A stretch of DNA of 64,000 nt from Rhizobium mongolense USDA 1844. GTDB lineage: Bacteria; Pseudomonadota; Alphaproteobacteria; Rhizobiales; Rhizobiaceae. Positions 1-9,071 of the stretch are shown one piece after another. The notes under the pieces are model-generated. The model had not been told where the DNA came from and made no database searches. It was given only the letters and a program-made list of their open reading frames with translations. Where the stretch lies: positions 337,255-401,254 of the forward strand of contig NZ_ATTQ01000001.1 of assembly GCF_000419765.1 (NCBI RefSeq), written 5' to 3'. A program made the translations under genes and the position numbers. How positions within the stretch are numbered: the first letter of the stretch is position 1; every line of letters begins with the position of its first letter.

Positions 1-384
1 TCTTGTCGTCAACAGCGTCGGAATGACCCATCCCGCATAGCCCAGGACCAAGGCGGCCGCGCATGTCAGATCGAGGTAATTGGTACGAACGCCTCGCCGA
101 AGTTGAACTTCAAGCACGAGCAGCGCTCCGACCCCGACGATCACCCGCGCGATTATGGTGAGCATCGCCACATCCGGAACAAGGAGCAGGTCGGTCACGA
201 AGAACATCAGATAGACCGGGACGGCCAGCCAAAGGCCAGCGCGGGTGGATGTTCTGCGGCGCTGATCGCCCTGTTCGAGATAAAGCGCGCGCAGCTCGCA
301 GGACTGATAGGCCCTTTGCTCCGCAAAGAGCGTTGTTTCGACTTCTGCCAGCGTGTGCCTCATGCACGGTTCACCCGAACTCAT
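1..384 (-). CDS. Membrane protein N-terminus, possible diguanylate cyclase (partial)
   Basis: This is an open frame on the minus strand that runs off the left edge of the window, so only about 120-128 N-terminal residues are visible. A charged N-terminus (METTLFAEQRAYQ-like region) is followed by at least three hydrophobic stretches (LWLAVPVYLMFFV, MLTIIARVIVGVGALLVLE, CAAALVLGYAGWVIPTLL), so it is an integral membrane protein. From memory of rhizobial proteins this N-terminal layout often precedes a GGDEF domain, but that domain would lie outside the window and is not seen. The start is uncertain: ATG codons at 384 and 363 are both possible, and neither has a strong ribosome binding site. 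It is divergent from the methyltransferase gene at 629. Confidence 0.6.
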   Translation of the reverse strand, partial: MSSGEPCMRHTLAEVETTLFAEQRAYQSCELRALYLEQGDQRRRTSTRAGLWLAVPVYLMFFVTDLLLVPDVAMLTIIARVIVGVGALLVLEVQLRRGVRTNYLDLTCAAALVLGYAGWVIPTLLTTR

Positions 385-628
385 CGAAATTGAAGGGTTT
401 CCGTCCGCTTCCGCGACGTCGAAACAATTTGCGGTCATTGCAGATGGCACAGCCAAGGTTATCGCGATGATAGATATTGCCGATGAAGTTTTGGTTAAGC
501 CCCATGCCCGCACAAGGTTGCAGGGTGACAATGGGTTACCAATTTTCCGCTATTGCGCCATTTATTAAACTCTAGCGCGAGGCAATTTCTTTTTCTATAG
601 TTAGCTTAGTATTAACGGAAACAACAAA

Positions 629-1666
629 GTGAACCGATTTCAGACAGTTCTCGACGGAGTTAGCCTCGTCACCCCTGACCTCATCGCGGGAAGTTCAAAA
701 TTATCAGACAGCGGGTATCTGCAAGAACGCTTCATTGAAGGGCGTGCAGAACTGGCCGTTTTGCTCGCCTTGAGCGAGCAACAATTCCAGAACCGCTTGC
801 CACCGGCAGAAATCGTTCGCGATCTGACGACGCGGCTGAGTGACCTGAGGCAAAAGCTGCCTTCCTCCGTCTGGCAGCGCCTCACGCCGATTGCTCGCGA
901 GCATCCCGTCGCTGCCTATCTTCTTGAAGATCCCCTGACCCGCTGGTCCTTTGAAAAACCTCGCGGCTACTCGGGCGACGCTCAACTTCTCGACTTCATT
1001 TACGAGCATCCGAGCATGAAGGGGGCGATCGAGCAGGCTTCGGCTCTCGGACGGGATCTTTATGCATACACAAAGCAAGCTTCGTCATCTGTCGCAGTGC
1101 GCGAAAGACGGAACCTTCTGACCGCAAAGGTGGACGCCATCGCCTCTGATCGGCCGGGCGACACCGAGATCCTGACGATCGCCGCTGGACATCTGAGGGA
1201 AGCGGACCAGTCGCAAGCGTTGCAGGACGGCGCGATCAGCCGCTGGGTGGCGCTCGACCAAGACCCGCTCAGTGTCGGATCAGTGGCGCGCGACTTTGCC
1301 GGAAGTCCGGTCGAGGCCATCAATGGCTCCGTCCGCACGCTCTTGTCACGTTCTCAGCAACTGGGCCGTTTTGACTTTATCTACGCGGCCGGCCTCTACG
1401 ACTACCTTGCGCACAATGTGGCCGTGAAGCTTACCGAACGTTGCCTGCAGATGCTCAAGCCCGGCGGTCAATTTCTGTTCGCCAACTTCGCGCGCGACAT
1501 ACGCGTCGAGGGATATATGGAAACGTTCATGAACTGGGCTCTTCTATGGCGCTCTGAATCGGAAATGTGGTCGATTATAGGGGGCCTTCCAAATCAGGAT
1601 AAGTTTGAAGCAAAGGTGGAGTTCGGCGAAAACAGGAACGTCCTCTACGCGATCCTGAAGACCTGA
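629..1666 (+). CDS. Class I SAM-dependent methyltransferase
   Basis: This 345-residue soluble protein has a helical N-terminal half (residues 1-170) and a Rossmann-type methyltransferase C-terminal half. The SAM-binding motif I is the somewhat divergent EILTIAAGHLREA, near residue 190. A later LDQDPLSV motif and the LKPGGQFLFANFA strand are typical of class I enzymes. Similar rhizobial proteins are often annotated as 3-hydroxypalmitic acid methyl ester biosynthesis-like, but I see nothing that fixes the substrate. The start is a GTG at 629. The gene is divergent from the partial membrane protein gene and converges on the ectoine locus, with a strong hairpin between them. Confidence 0.75.
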   Translation: MNRFQTVLDGVSLVTPDLIAGSSKLSDSGYLQERFIEGRAELAVLLALSEQQFQNRLPPAEIVRDLTTRLSDLRQKLPSSVWQRLTPIAREHPVAAYLLEDPLTRWSFEKPRGYSGDAQLLDFIYEHPSMKGAIEQASALGRDLYAYTKQASSSVAVRERRNLLTAKVDAIASDRPGDTEILTIAAGHLREADQSQALQDGAISRWVALDQDPLSVGSVARDFAGSPVEAINGSVRTLLSRSQQLGRFDFIYAAGLYDYLAHNVAVKLTERCLQMLKPGGQFLFANFARDIRVEGYMETFMNWALLWRSESEMWSIIGGLPNQDKFEAKVEFGENRNVLYAILKT

Positions 1667-1750
1667 AGATCGACGCTGATGCGGGCGGCCTGAGACATGG
1701 ACCGCCTCGACTGGCTCTTGCTGGAACGGCGGTCGTGAAGAGGCAGCAAC

Positions 1751-1774
1751 AGCGCCGCGCCTTTGCGCGGCGCT
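1751..1774. terminator. Perfect hairpin between convergent genes
   Basis: A perfect 10-bp stem (AGCGCCGCGC / GCGCGGCGCT) with a CTTT loop lies between the convergent methyltransferase and doeB genes. It has no clear run of T on either side. It probably ends transcription from both directions or stabilises 3' ends. Confidence 0.7.
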
Positions 1775-1792
1775 TGAATTATCTCTGCGGGT

Positions 1793-2794
1793 TCAAACCG
1801 CCAGGACCGCGGCGCAATCGCCAGGCTTTATCAGTCCCGGAAAATGCCGTGCAGCGAGGATGCCTGTCATGCTTGAGCGGAGCTCGACCGGCAGACCACC
1901 GGTCTTTCCGACCGGATGGATGCGAGCTACAACCTCACCCTTTTTCACGGCTTCGCCGAGGTCGACTGCAAATTCGACGAGCCCGGCTTCCTCTGCGAAG
2001 AGGAAGCAGTCTCCATCCGGCATGTCGAGCCATTGGGTGGGCTGCTCTTCGACGATGCCCTCAACGATGCCGGCATGCGTTAGAACGTTCATCACCCCGC
2101 GTTTGGCAATGGCTGCGGTTTTCGCCGTCGCCGTTCCGCCGCCGCCGAGCTCGGTGGTGATGAAGATCTTGCCCATCTCCTCGGCGGCCGTGTCGTACAT
2201 GCCCACGGCGTCGATCTCCAGCATTTTCATCGAGTAGGGCGCGCCGAACGCCTGAACGAACTCGAAACCCTTTGCCTCCTGTTTCTTGTCTGGAAGAATG
2301 TGGGCGGCGCAGAAAGGTAGAAAATCGAGTGTCCTGCCGCCCGAATGGAAGTCGAGCACGATATCGGCAAGTGGCAGAAGGACCCGCTGGAAATAATCGG
2401 CGATCTTCTGCGTGACCGTGCCGTCCGGCCTGCCCGGAAAGCTGCGGTTCATATTGCCCTTGTCGATCGGCGAGGTTCTCGTCTGCGACAGGAACGCCGG
2501 ATAGTTCATGGCGGGCACGATGATGACGCGGCCTTTGACGTCTTCTGCCCCAAGCGTGCGGGCAAGATCGAAGAGTGCGATCGGCCCTTCATATTCATCG
2601 CCGTGATTGCCGCCTGTCAAAAGCGCGGTCGGGCCTCGGCCGTTTCTAATGACGGTGATCGGAATCATGACCGATCCCCATGCGGAATCATCGCGGCTGT
2701 AGGGTAGCCGCAAGAAACCATGCTGAACGCCGTCCGCCTCGAAATCGACCGTCGCACTGATCGGCGATGGGCGCATTATTGTATCGCTCATCAT
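1793..2794 (-). CDS. doeB: N-alpha-acetyl-L-2,4-diaminobutyrate deacetylase DoeB (EutE)
   Basis: Removes the acetyl group from N-alpha-acetyl-diaminobutyrate made by DoeA, giving L-2,4-diaminobutyrate in the cytoplasmic ectoine degradation pathway. The 333-residue protein belongs to the AstE/AspA (M14-like) zinc deacylases. The zinc ligands can be read: H64 and E67 in GGNHGDEYEG, H150 in DFHSGG, and the catalytic glutamate E215 in TTELGGGG. It is the last gene of the ehuABCD-eutABC-doeA-doeB run, 4 bp after doeA, and a hairpin follows it. Two tandem ATGs (2794 and 2791) can serve as start. In Sinorhizobium this gene is called eutE. Confidence 0.9.
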   Translation of the reverse strand: MMSDTIMRPSPISATVDFEADGVQHGFLRLPYSRDDSAWGSVMIPITVIRNGRGPTALLTGGNHGDEYEGPIALFDLARTLGAEDVKGRVIIVPAMNYPAFLSQTRTSPIDKGNMNRSFPGRPDGTVTQKIADYFQRVLLPLADIVLDFHSGGRTLDFLPFCAAHILPDKKQEAKGFEFVQAFGAPYSMKMLEIDAVGMYDTAAEEMGKIFITTELGGGGTATAKTAAIAKRGVMNVLTHAGIVEGIVEEQPTQWLDMPDGDCFLFAEEAGLVEFAVDLGEAVKKGEVVARIHPVGKTGGLPVELRSSMTGILAARHFPGLIKPGDCAAVLAV

Positions 2795-2798
2795 CCCA

Positions 2799-3980
2799 TC
2801 AGTCCTTGACCATCAACTTTCGCGGCACATTGGCGAGGCACTCGACGCCAGTCTTCGTGATCAGAATGCTTTCGGTCGTCTCGAAGCCCATGTCTTCGAG
2901 CCAGAGACCTGTCATGAAATGGAAGGTCATGCCGGGTTTCAATTCCGTCTTGTCGCCGGGACGCAGGCTCATGGTCCGCTCGCCCCAATCCGGCGGATAG
3001 GAAAGCCCGATCGGATAACCGGTACGATTGTCCTTCACGATCCCGTATTTTTTCAGGACCGCAAAGAAGGCATTGGCGATGTCTTCACAGGTATTGCCCG
3101 GCTTTGCGACGGCAAGGCCGGCTTCCATGCCTTCGAGCGTTGCTTTTTCCGCATCGAGAAAAGCCTGCGTCGGCTTGCCGAGGAAAACGGTGCGCGAAAG
3201 CGGCAGATGGTAGCGATTATAGCAGCCGGCGATCTCGAAGAAGGTTCCCTCGCCCCGTTTCAACGGCCGGTCATCCCAGGTGAGATGCGGGGCAGAGGCC
3301 TCCACGCCCGACGGCAGCAAAGGCACGATGGCCGGGTAATCCCCACCGATCCCATCGACGCCTCTTGTCCCTGCATCGTAGATCTCTGCGACGAGATCGC
3401 ATTTGCGCATGCCGACTTCGATCTTGTCGAAGATGCGCTGATGCATGACTTCGACAATTCGGGCGGCATTGCGCATATATTTGACTTCCGTCTCGCTCTT
3501 GACGGCGCGCTGCCAGTTGACGAGCGCCGTCGCGTCGACGAAACGGGCATTCGGCAGATGCTTCTGCAGCGAAGCGAAGGCTGCCGCCGAAAACCAGTAA
3601 TTGTCCATCTCGACGCCGATCGAACTCTTACTGAGGCCGCGGTCCGTCAAAATGCCGGAGAGGTAATCCATCGGGTGCCGCTCGGTCGACTGCACGTAGT
3701 GATCAGGATAGCCGATGATGTTTTCGTGTTTCAGGTAGGCGGTGAGCTTCGCGCCATTGGCGTCCTGCCCACGGCCGAACCAGATCGGTTCGCCGGACGG
3801 CGGCACGATCACGGCCTGATGCACATAGAAGGACCAGCCGTCGTAGCCGGTCAGCCAGGCCATGTTCGATGGATCGCTGACGATCAACAATTCGATGCCC
3901 TTGGCTTCCATCGCCTTTCGGGTCTTGTCGAGGCGGGCGCCGTATTCCTCGCGCGAAAATTTGAGTTTAGGCTCACTCAT
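2799..3980 (-). CDS. doeA: Ectoine hydrolase DoeA (EutD), M24 family
   Basis: Opens the ectoine (or hydroxyectoine) ring to N-acetyl-diaminobutyrate. The 393-residue protein has the two-domain creatinase/Xaa-Pro aminopeptidase fold: an N-terminal creatinase-like domain (residues 1-160, with DPSNMAWLTGYDGWSFY) and a pita-bread C-terminal domain (165-390). The order and spacing in the operon (eutC, 32 bp, doeA, 4 bp, doeB) match the rhizobial eutABCDE arrangement, where it is called eutD. The ATG start at 3980 is preceded by a purine-rich GGGAGAAAAGACC-type site. The assignment is secure from context as well as family. Confidence 0.9.
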   Translation of the reverse strand: MSEPKLKFSREEYGARLDKTRKAMEAKGIELLIVSDPSNMAWLTGYDGWSFYVHQAVIVPPSGEPIWFGRGQDANGAKLTAYLKHENIIGYPDHYVQSTERHPMDYLSGILTDRGLSKSSIGVEMDNYWFSAAAFASLQKHLPNARFVDATALVNWQRAVKSETEVKYMRNAARIVEVMHQRIFDKIEVGMRKCDLVAEIYDAGTRGVDGIGGDYPAIVPLLPSGVEASAPHLTWDDRPLKRGEGTFFEIAGCYNRYHLPLSRTVFLGKPTQAFLDAEKATLEGMEAGLAVAKPGNTCEDIANAFFAVLKKYGIVKDNRTGYPIGLSYPPDWGERTMSLRPGDKTELKPGMTFHFMTGLWLEDMGFETTESILITKTGVECLANVPRKLMVKD

Positions 3981-4012
3981 GGTCTTTTCTCCCTTGTCCG
4001 GTGCCGCACCGG

Positions 4013-5005
4013 TCAGCTTTCGAATATGGTTCCGGCGTTGGCGGCCTTGGCTCGCGCAAAGGCAAGCGTGGCGATGGCGGTGTCCTGTATGCCGGTGCCG
4101 GTCAGGTCCGCGATCGTGATTTGCGTGGCGTGCGAACGGCCCCGACGTTGACCGGCTACGATCTGTCCGAGCTCCGGAAATGCCGCGTCGGCGGCAACCG
4201 TGCCTGTTGCGATCGCGTGGTGAAGTTCGCCCAGCCGGCGCGTCTGCTTCAGGCTGTCGGCGACATAGAGCCAGGCTTTGGCGATTGCGACGGGGTCAAT
4301 CTCGTTCTTGTGTTCCGCATCAGAACCCATGGCCGTCACATGCTGGCCGGCCTCCAACCATTCGGCTTTCAGGATCGGCGTTTGCGAAGGCGTTGTCGTG
4401 ACGATGACGTCGGCCCCAGCGACCGCATTCTTCGGGTCCGCCACCGCGGTGACGGCCAACCCAAGCGACTTCGCGAGCTGCGCGGCAACACCCTGCGCCT
4501 TGGCAAAATCGCGCGCCCAGATCCGCGCCTCGCGGATCGGCCGTACCAGCATCAGGGCCTCAAGCTGCAATTTCGCCTGCATACCCGCCCCGAAGATCGC
4601 CGCGACCTTCGAATTCTCGCGCGACAGATGCTTTGCTGCGACGGCCCCTGCAGCCGCGGTCCTCACGTCGGTCAGGTAGCCGTTGTCGAGGAGCAGCGCT
4701 TGAACAAGGCCCGTTCTGCTGGAAAGCAGCACCATCATTCCGTTCGTGCTCGCAAGCCCGATTTTGGGATTGTCGAAGAAGCCGGGACTGATCTTGATGG
4801 CGAAGCTTTCGATGCCTGGGACATAGGCCGTCTTCACATCGAGTTCGCCACGATGTTCCGGAACATCGAGCCTCAGAATCGGGGGCATGGAGACGGCTTT
4901 CGTCGCCAGCGCTTTAAAGGCGTCTTCGACGCAGCCGACCGCATCAAGATCGAGGCCGATGACCTTCCGGAGATCTGCTTCCGTCAGAATGACCATGGAG
5001 CTCAT
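4013..5005 (-). CDS. eutC: Ornithine cyclodeaminase-family protein EutC
   Basis: A 330-residue member of the ornithine cyclodeaminase/mu-crystallin family, with the NAD(P)-binding motif GAGMQAKLQLEAL near the middle and TDVRTAAAGAVAAKHL before it. In ectoine loci EutB and EutC are thought to process hydroxyectoine-derived intermediates; their exact reactions are not established by this sequence. The frame stays open upstream to 5182, but that part lies inside eutB. The true start is the ATG at 5005, whose codon overlaps the eutB stop (ATGA), implying translational coupling. Confidence 0.88.
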   Translation of the reverse strand: MSSMVILTEADLRKVIGLDLDAVGCVEDAFKALATKAVSMPPILRLDVPEHRGELDVKTAYVPGIESFAIKISPGFFDNPKIGLASTNGMMVLLSSRTGLVQALLLDNGYLTDVRTAAAGAVAAKHLSRENSKVAAIFGAGMQAKLQLEALMLVRPIREARIWARDFAKAQGVAAQLAKSLGLAVTAVADPKNAVAGADVIVTTTPSQTPILKAEWLEAGQHVTAMGSDAEHKNEIDPVAIAKAWLYVADSLKQTRRLGELHHAIATGTVAADAAFPELGQIVAGQRRGRSHATQITIADLTGTGIQDTAIATLAFARAKAANAGTIFES

Positions 5006-6003
5006 GCCACATCCTTTCTGGTAGGCGCGGTCGCGCCGTTGATCACACTTCGATGCTGCTCCATGTCGACATTGCGCCCTGACAGGATCGCAACCACCGG
5101 CCCGGTGATCTCGATCTTGCCGGCAAGCAGCGCCGCAACACCGACAGCAGCCGCTCCCTCGATCACCTCGCGTTCCACGCAATAGGCATGACGCATGCCC
5201 GCGGCGATCTCCGGTTCGCTCAGAAGAACGACGTCATCGAGCAGGTCGCGGCACATCGAGAAAGTGAGCTGGTTATGAAAGCCGATGCCGCCACCCAGGG
5301 AATCGGCAAAGCTCTCCTCTTCCTGGACCTCCACGGGGCGCCCTGCCTCAAGGCTTGCCTTCATGGCGGCACCCCGCTGCATGGTGAGGCCGATGATGCG
5401 AACGTCCGGATTGATCGCTTTCAGCGCGGCTGCGACACCAGACGCGAGACCGCCGCCCGACAGCGGCACGAGGACCGTTGCGGCCTCGGGGCAATCCTTG
5501 AAGACCTCCAGCCCGAGTGACCCCTGCCCGGCAATCACCCTGGCGTCATCAAAGGGTGGGACCGCAACCAGCCCGTCGTCTTGTACAAGACGGTCGACCT
5601 CCAACTGGGCGTCGTCCTGCGAGCGCCCGATGATTCTGACATTTGCCCCGAGCCGGCGGATCTCGGCCACTTTGTTTTCGGGAACCAGCCGCGACATGCA
5701 GATCGTCGCCGTAGAACCCGCCGCCTTTGCGGCATAGGCAAGCGCGCGCCCGTGATTGCCGGTCGAGGCGGCAACGACGCCCCGCGCCTTCTCCTCTGCC
5801 TTAAGCGAGAGCACGGCATTGGTGGCGCCGCGCAGCTTGAAGCTGCCGGTAATCTGCTGGTGTTCGAGCTTCAGGTAGACGGCTGTGCCCACGCGCTCGC
5901 TGAGTGCGTCCGACCTAATGATCGGGGTTTTGCGGACCCGGCGGGAAATGCGCTCGGACGCAAGAATGATGTCCCGGAGGCTGACTGGCAAAGAAGTGGT
6001 CAT
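5002..6003 (-). CDS. eutB: Threonine dehydratase-like PLP enzyme EutB
   Basis: Fold-type II PLP enzyme of 333 residues. The PLP lysine is K56 in GSFKLRGA, and SGGGLASG is the glycine-rich phosphate-binding loop. It resembles threonine dehydratase catalytic domains without a regulatory ACT domain. In ectoine loci it is proposed to act with EutC on hydroxyectoine breakdown products; that role is known from synteny rather than from a motif here. It sits 4 bp after eutA and overlaps eutC by 4 bp, so it is within one transcription unit. Confidence 0.88.
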   Translation of the reverse strand: MTTSLPVSLRDIILASERISRRVRKTPIIRSDALSERVGTAVYLKLEHQQITGSFKLRGATNAVLSLKAEEKARGVVAASTGNHGRALAYAAKAAGSTATICMSRLVPENKVAEIRRLGANVRIIGRSQDDAQLEVDRLVQDDGLVAVPPFDDARVIAGQGSLGLEVFKDCPEAATVLVPLSGGGLASGVAAALKAINPDVRIIGLTMQRGAAMKASLEAGRPVEVQEEESFADSLGGGIGFHNQLTFSMCRDLLDDVVLLSEPEIAAGMRHAYCVEREVIEGAAAVGVAALLAGKIEITGPVVAILSGRNVDMEQHRSVINGATAPTRKDVA

Positions 6004-6007
6004 GACA

Positions 6008-6787
6008 TCAATTTTCCGGATAAGGCATCGTCATGAGACGGGCGACTTCCGGCCGCGCTTGATCCTCGCCGCAAAGCCTCAGGCAGGCCCAGGCAGTCGC
6101 AAGATTGCTGCTGACCACCGGCTTGCCGATCTTCTGTTCGACCCTGCCTGCGACCTGGGCGGCCCGCAGCGCCGTACAGGAGATGAAGAGGGCATCGGAG
6201 CCTGGCGCAGTGGCGTCAAGCGCAAGCGCTGCGATCTCGTCCGGCGCAATCCGCGCCATCTCGCGGTCGTCGGTGAACCCAAGGCAGGTGAATCGGTCTA
6301 TTTCGAAACCGAGCTCTGCAAAATAATCCGCCATCGGCCTGCTCGTTTCGACGGTGTAGGGCGTCAGGACCGATATTCTCTTTGCACCGAAGGCGCGCAG
6401 CGCGTCGACCGCAGCCGCCGTTGGCGTGACGACCGGCACGCCGGGCTTTGCAGCGGTAATTGCAGCCTCGACCTTAGCATCGCCGATGACGACCGAGGCC
6501 GACGTGCATGAATAGATGATCGCATCGAGCGGTTCGCCTGGCAGGATGAGACCTGCTCCTGACGTCAGCGAAGGCTGCATTTTCAGCAGGTTTTCCGGCG
6601 TCGTCGGATTGGCATAATGGATGCGGCTCACATAAACGCCGATGCGATCGCTCGCGACCATTCGCTGGAAGTCGACTTCCGTCGTATGGTCGGTTGCAAG
6701 GATCACAAGGCCGACGCGCTTTTCCAGGGGGCGCTCGTCCAGCCGCGGACGGCGGCTTGCGGTCAGGATATCGATCGTTGCCGTCAT
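6008..6787 (-). CDS. eutA: Asp/Glu racemase / maleate isomerase-like protein EutA
   Basis: A 259-residue protein of the aspartate/glutamate racemase superfamily. The two catalytic-type cysteines are C94 (IIYSCTSASVV) and C204 (LFISCTALRAAQ), with the KRISVLTPY strand between them. In rhizobial and marine ectoine loci EutA is conserved but its reaction is not settled. A longer frame starts at 6808, but the ATG at 6787, one base after the ehuD stop, is the better start: it avoids overlap with ehuD and gives the usual N-terminus MTATIDIL. Confidence 0.87.
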   Translation of the reverse strand: MTATIDILTASRRPRLDERPLEKRVGLVILATDHTTEVDFQRMVASDRIGVYVSRIHYANPTTPENLLKMQPSLTSGAGLILPGEPLDAIIYSCTSASVVIGDAKVEAAITAAKPGVPVVTPTAAAVDALRAFGAKRISVLTPYTVETSRPMADYFAELGFEIDRFTCLGFTDDREMARIAPDEIAALALDATAPGSDALFISCTALRAAQVAGRVEQKIGKPVVSSNLATAWACLRLCGEDQARPEVARLMTMPYPEN

Positions 6788-6788
6788 C

Positions 6789-7448
6789 TCAATCTTCCGT
6801 GCGAGCATAGCGCTCTTCGAGCCAGCGCAGCCCGATCACCGAGATCAGGCTGATCGCCAGGAAAAAGATACCGACCAGCGTCATCGGCTCGATATAGCGG
6901 TAGTTGCTGTTGGCGATGCTCTTGGCCTGGTTCATCAGTTCGAGCACCGTGATTGCCGAAAGCAGCGGCGTCTCCTTGAACATCGCGATGAAATAATTGG
7001 CGAGTGCCGGGATCATCGGAGGGATCGCCTGCGGCAGGATGACATGGATCCACGCCTGGCGCGTGGTGAGGTTCGTCGCCTTTGCCGCTTCCCACTGCCC
7101 ACGCGGCACATTCTCGATGCCGGCGCGGTAGACTTCGGCGGTATAGGTCGCGTAGTGCAGGCCGAGGCCGATGACGCCGGCGACGAGTGGCGCAAGTCTG
7201 ATGCTGATATCCGGCAGCACGTAGAAGATGAAGTAGAGCTGCACCAGGAGCGGCGTGCCGCGGATGAACTCGGACAAGAAGCCGACGCCGTGCGATACCG
7301 CGGTGATCGGCGAACGCCGCACAAGCGCGATCGCAAGGCCCAGGATCGCTGCAACCACCGCGCCGAGTACCGTCGCAAGGATGGTGATCTTGAAGCCTTC
7401 GATGAGCGTCGGCATGATCTGCCAGACGAAATCCCAGTCCCATTCCAT
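6789..7448 (-). CDS. ehuD: Ectoine ABC transporter permease EhuD
   Basis: A 219-residue inner membrane permease of the polar amino acid (HisMQ) type. It has about five membrane spans and the EAA loop near residues 125-150 (EVYRAGIENVPRGQWEAAKATNL), which contacts the ATPase EhuA. It follows ehuC by 4 bp and pairs with it as a heterodimeric channel for ectoine and hydroxyectoine. It precedes eutA directly, tying uptake to catabolism in one transcript. Confidence 0.92.
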   Translation of the reverse strand: MEWDWDFVWQIMPTLIEGFKITILATVLGAVVAAILGLAIALVRRSPITAVSHGVGFLSEFIRGTPLLVQLYFIFYVLPDISIRLAPLVAGVIGLGLHYATYTAEVYRAGIENVPRGQWEAAKATNLTTRQAWIHVILPQAIPPMIPALANYFIAMFKETPLLSAITVLELMNQAKSIANSNYRYIEPMTLVGIFFLAISLISVIGLRWLEERYARTED

Positions 7449-7452
7449 CGAT

Positions 7453-8112
7453 CTAGACCCTCATTCCGTCGAGACCGCGGCTCATGCGCCGCTCAAGCCA
7501 GCGCATCGCAGTCGAAATTGCCCAGGCCATCAGGAAGTAGAGAACGAGAATGGTCGCAAACGGTATCAGCGTATTGCCCGTCTGTGCTCGCACGACCTGC
7601 GCCTGGAAGGTCAGATCGGTCAGCGAGATCAGCGAGACGACGGCGGTGCCTTTCAGAAGTTCGATCGCATTGTTGCAGAAGGTCGGCAACATCAAGGGCA
7701 GCGCCTGCGGCAGGATGATGTAGCGCATGCGCTGGTAGCGCGACAGGTTGAGCGCGATGCAGGCTTCGGTCTGTTCACGCCCGATCGCCTTGACGGCACC
7801 GCGAACGACTTCTGCCGCATAGGCGCCGACATTCAGTCCGAGAGCAAGAACGCCTGCCTGGAGCGGCGTCAGGGTGAGCCCGGCAAAGGGCAGCACGAAA
7901 TAGACCCAGAAGAGCTGCACGAAGATCGAGGTGCCGCGAAAGAACTCGATATAGGCTGTTGCAAGCGCCCGCACGGCGAAGAAGCGGGAAAGCCGCGCAA
8001 GCCCGGCCACGAATGCCATGACAAGCGCCAATGCCGATCCCATGAGCGTGAGCTTGATGGTGACGAGCGCACCTTCCAGGATCAATGTGAGGTAGCCGGA
8101 CCATACCGACAT
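7453..8112 (-). CDS. ehuC: Ectoine ABC transporter permease EhuC
   Basis: Partner permease to EhuD, also 219 residues, of the amino-acid ABC (GlnP/HisM) family. It has hydrophobic spans from residue 10 and an EAA-type loop (EVVRGAVKAIGREQTEA) near residues 105-125. A 69-bp gap with a stable hairpin separates it from the binding-protein gene ehuB upstream. The ATG at 8112 follows AGGGACCC-like sequence. Confidence 0.92.
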   Translation of the reverse strand: MSVWSGYLTLILEGALVTIKLTLMGSALALVMAFVAGLARLSRFFAVRALATAYIEFFRGTSIFVQLFWVYFVLPFAGLTLTPLQAGVLALGLNVGAYAAEVVRGAVKAIGREQTEACIALNLSRYQRMRYIILPQALPLMLPTFCNNAIELLKGTAVVSLISLTDLTFQAQVVRAQTGNTLIPFATILVLYFLMAWAISTAMRWLERRMSRGLDGMRV

Positions 8113-8144
8113 CTGGACGGGTCCCTTTCAGGAGATTGAGAAAC

Positions 8145-8168
8145 CGGCTCCGCTCGTTGGCGGAGCCG
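8145..8168. promoter_or_regulatory. Intra-operon hairpin between ehuB and ehuC
   Basis: A perfect 9-bp stem (CGGCTCCGC / GCGGAGCCG, loop TCGTTG) lies in the ehuB-ehuC gap with no T run after it. In binding-protein-dependent operons such a structure commonly protects the upstream mRNA, so that the periplasmic binding protein is made in excess over the permeases. Confidence 0.65.
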
Positions 8169-8181
8169 AACGTCGGCAGGC

Positions 8182-9021
8182 TTACTTTGCTGCGCAGAGC
8201 TTTTCGCGGCTGGTCGACATTGCGGCTGCGGCCGAGAAGCCGTAGGGCTCGATGATCTTTGCGAACTCGCCGGATTCCTTCATCTTCTTGAGCTCGACGT
8301 CATAGGCGTCGCGAAGGGCAACGTCCTGCTTGCGGAAGGCCGCACCATCGCAATAGACGGGGGCGCCCACGACCGGTGCAACCGTCTCAAGGTTCGCATC
8401 ATTGGCCTTGGCCATCAGATCATGGATCGACAAAACCGGCAGGGAGTAGGCGTCGATGCGGCCATCCTGCAGCATCTTGATGCCGCTCTGGCCGTCCGGA
8501 ACGACGATGACGCGATCGCGCGGCACGCCGGCCTCAAGCGCGAGTTTTTCTTCCGTGCCGCCGCCGGGTGCGCCGATCTTGGCATCCGCATTGTCGGCGA
8601 TATCCTTATAGCTCTTGAGCTTCAGCGGGTTGCCCTTCTTGACGGCGAAGGCTTCGGCGTCGCAGAGCATCGGCTCCGAATAGGCGACAGCAGCACAACG
8701 CTCGGGCTTCATGAAGAGGCCGGCGGTGATCGCATCGTGGCGGCCGGCCTGCAGGCCCGGGATCATCGCGCCATATTCGGAAATCGAGGCGACAACTTCC
8801 TTGACGCCGAGGCGCTCGAAGATAACCCGTGCAACGTCGGGGGCAGCGCCCGAAACCTTCCCGTCCGCGCCGACCGACGTGAACGGCGGCTCGTTTGCGA
8901 TGGCGATGCGGGCAAAGCCCTGCTCTTTCAGCTGTTCGAGATCGACGGCCTGTGCTGGCGCAATCGCTGCCGAAAGAAGTGCGGACAATGCGGCTGCACT
9001 GAAAAGAATTGTCTTTTTCAT
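8182..9021 (-). CDS. ehuB: Ectoine/hydroxyectoine-binding periplasmic protein EhuB
   Basis: Solute-binding protein of the amino-acid (SBP_bac_3) family, 279 residues. A Sec signal peptide is clear (MKKTILFSAAALSALLSAA, cleavage near APAQA-VD). The body starts DLEQLKEQGFARIAIANEPPF, typical of the family's first strand. A longer frame begins at 9066, but the ATG at 9021 has a strong AGGAGCAGGGA ribosome binding site and begins the signal peptide. It delivers ectoine to EhuCD. Confidence 0.92.
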   Translation of the reverse strand: MKKTILFSAAALSALLSAAIAPAQAVDLEQLKEQGFARIAIANEPPFTSVGADGKVSGAAPDVARVIFERLGVKEVVASISEYGAMIPGLQAGRHDAITAGLFMKPERCAAVAYSEPMLCDAEAFAVKKGNPLKLKSYKDIADNADAKIGAPGGGTEEKLALEAGVPRDRVIVVPDGQSGIKMLQDGRIDAYSLPVLSIHDLMAKANDANLETVAPVVGAPVYCDGAAFRKQDVALRDAYDVELKKMKESGEFAKIIEPYGFSAAAAMSTSREKLCAAK

Positions 9022-9071
9022 GTTCCCTGCTCCTGGTTTTCCTTGGATTATTGCTTGAGGCTGCATAGCGG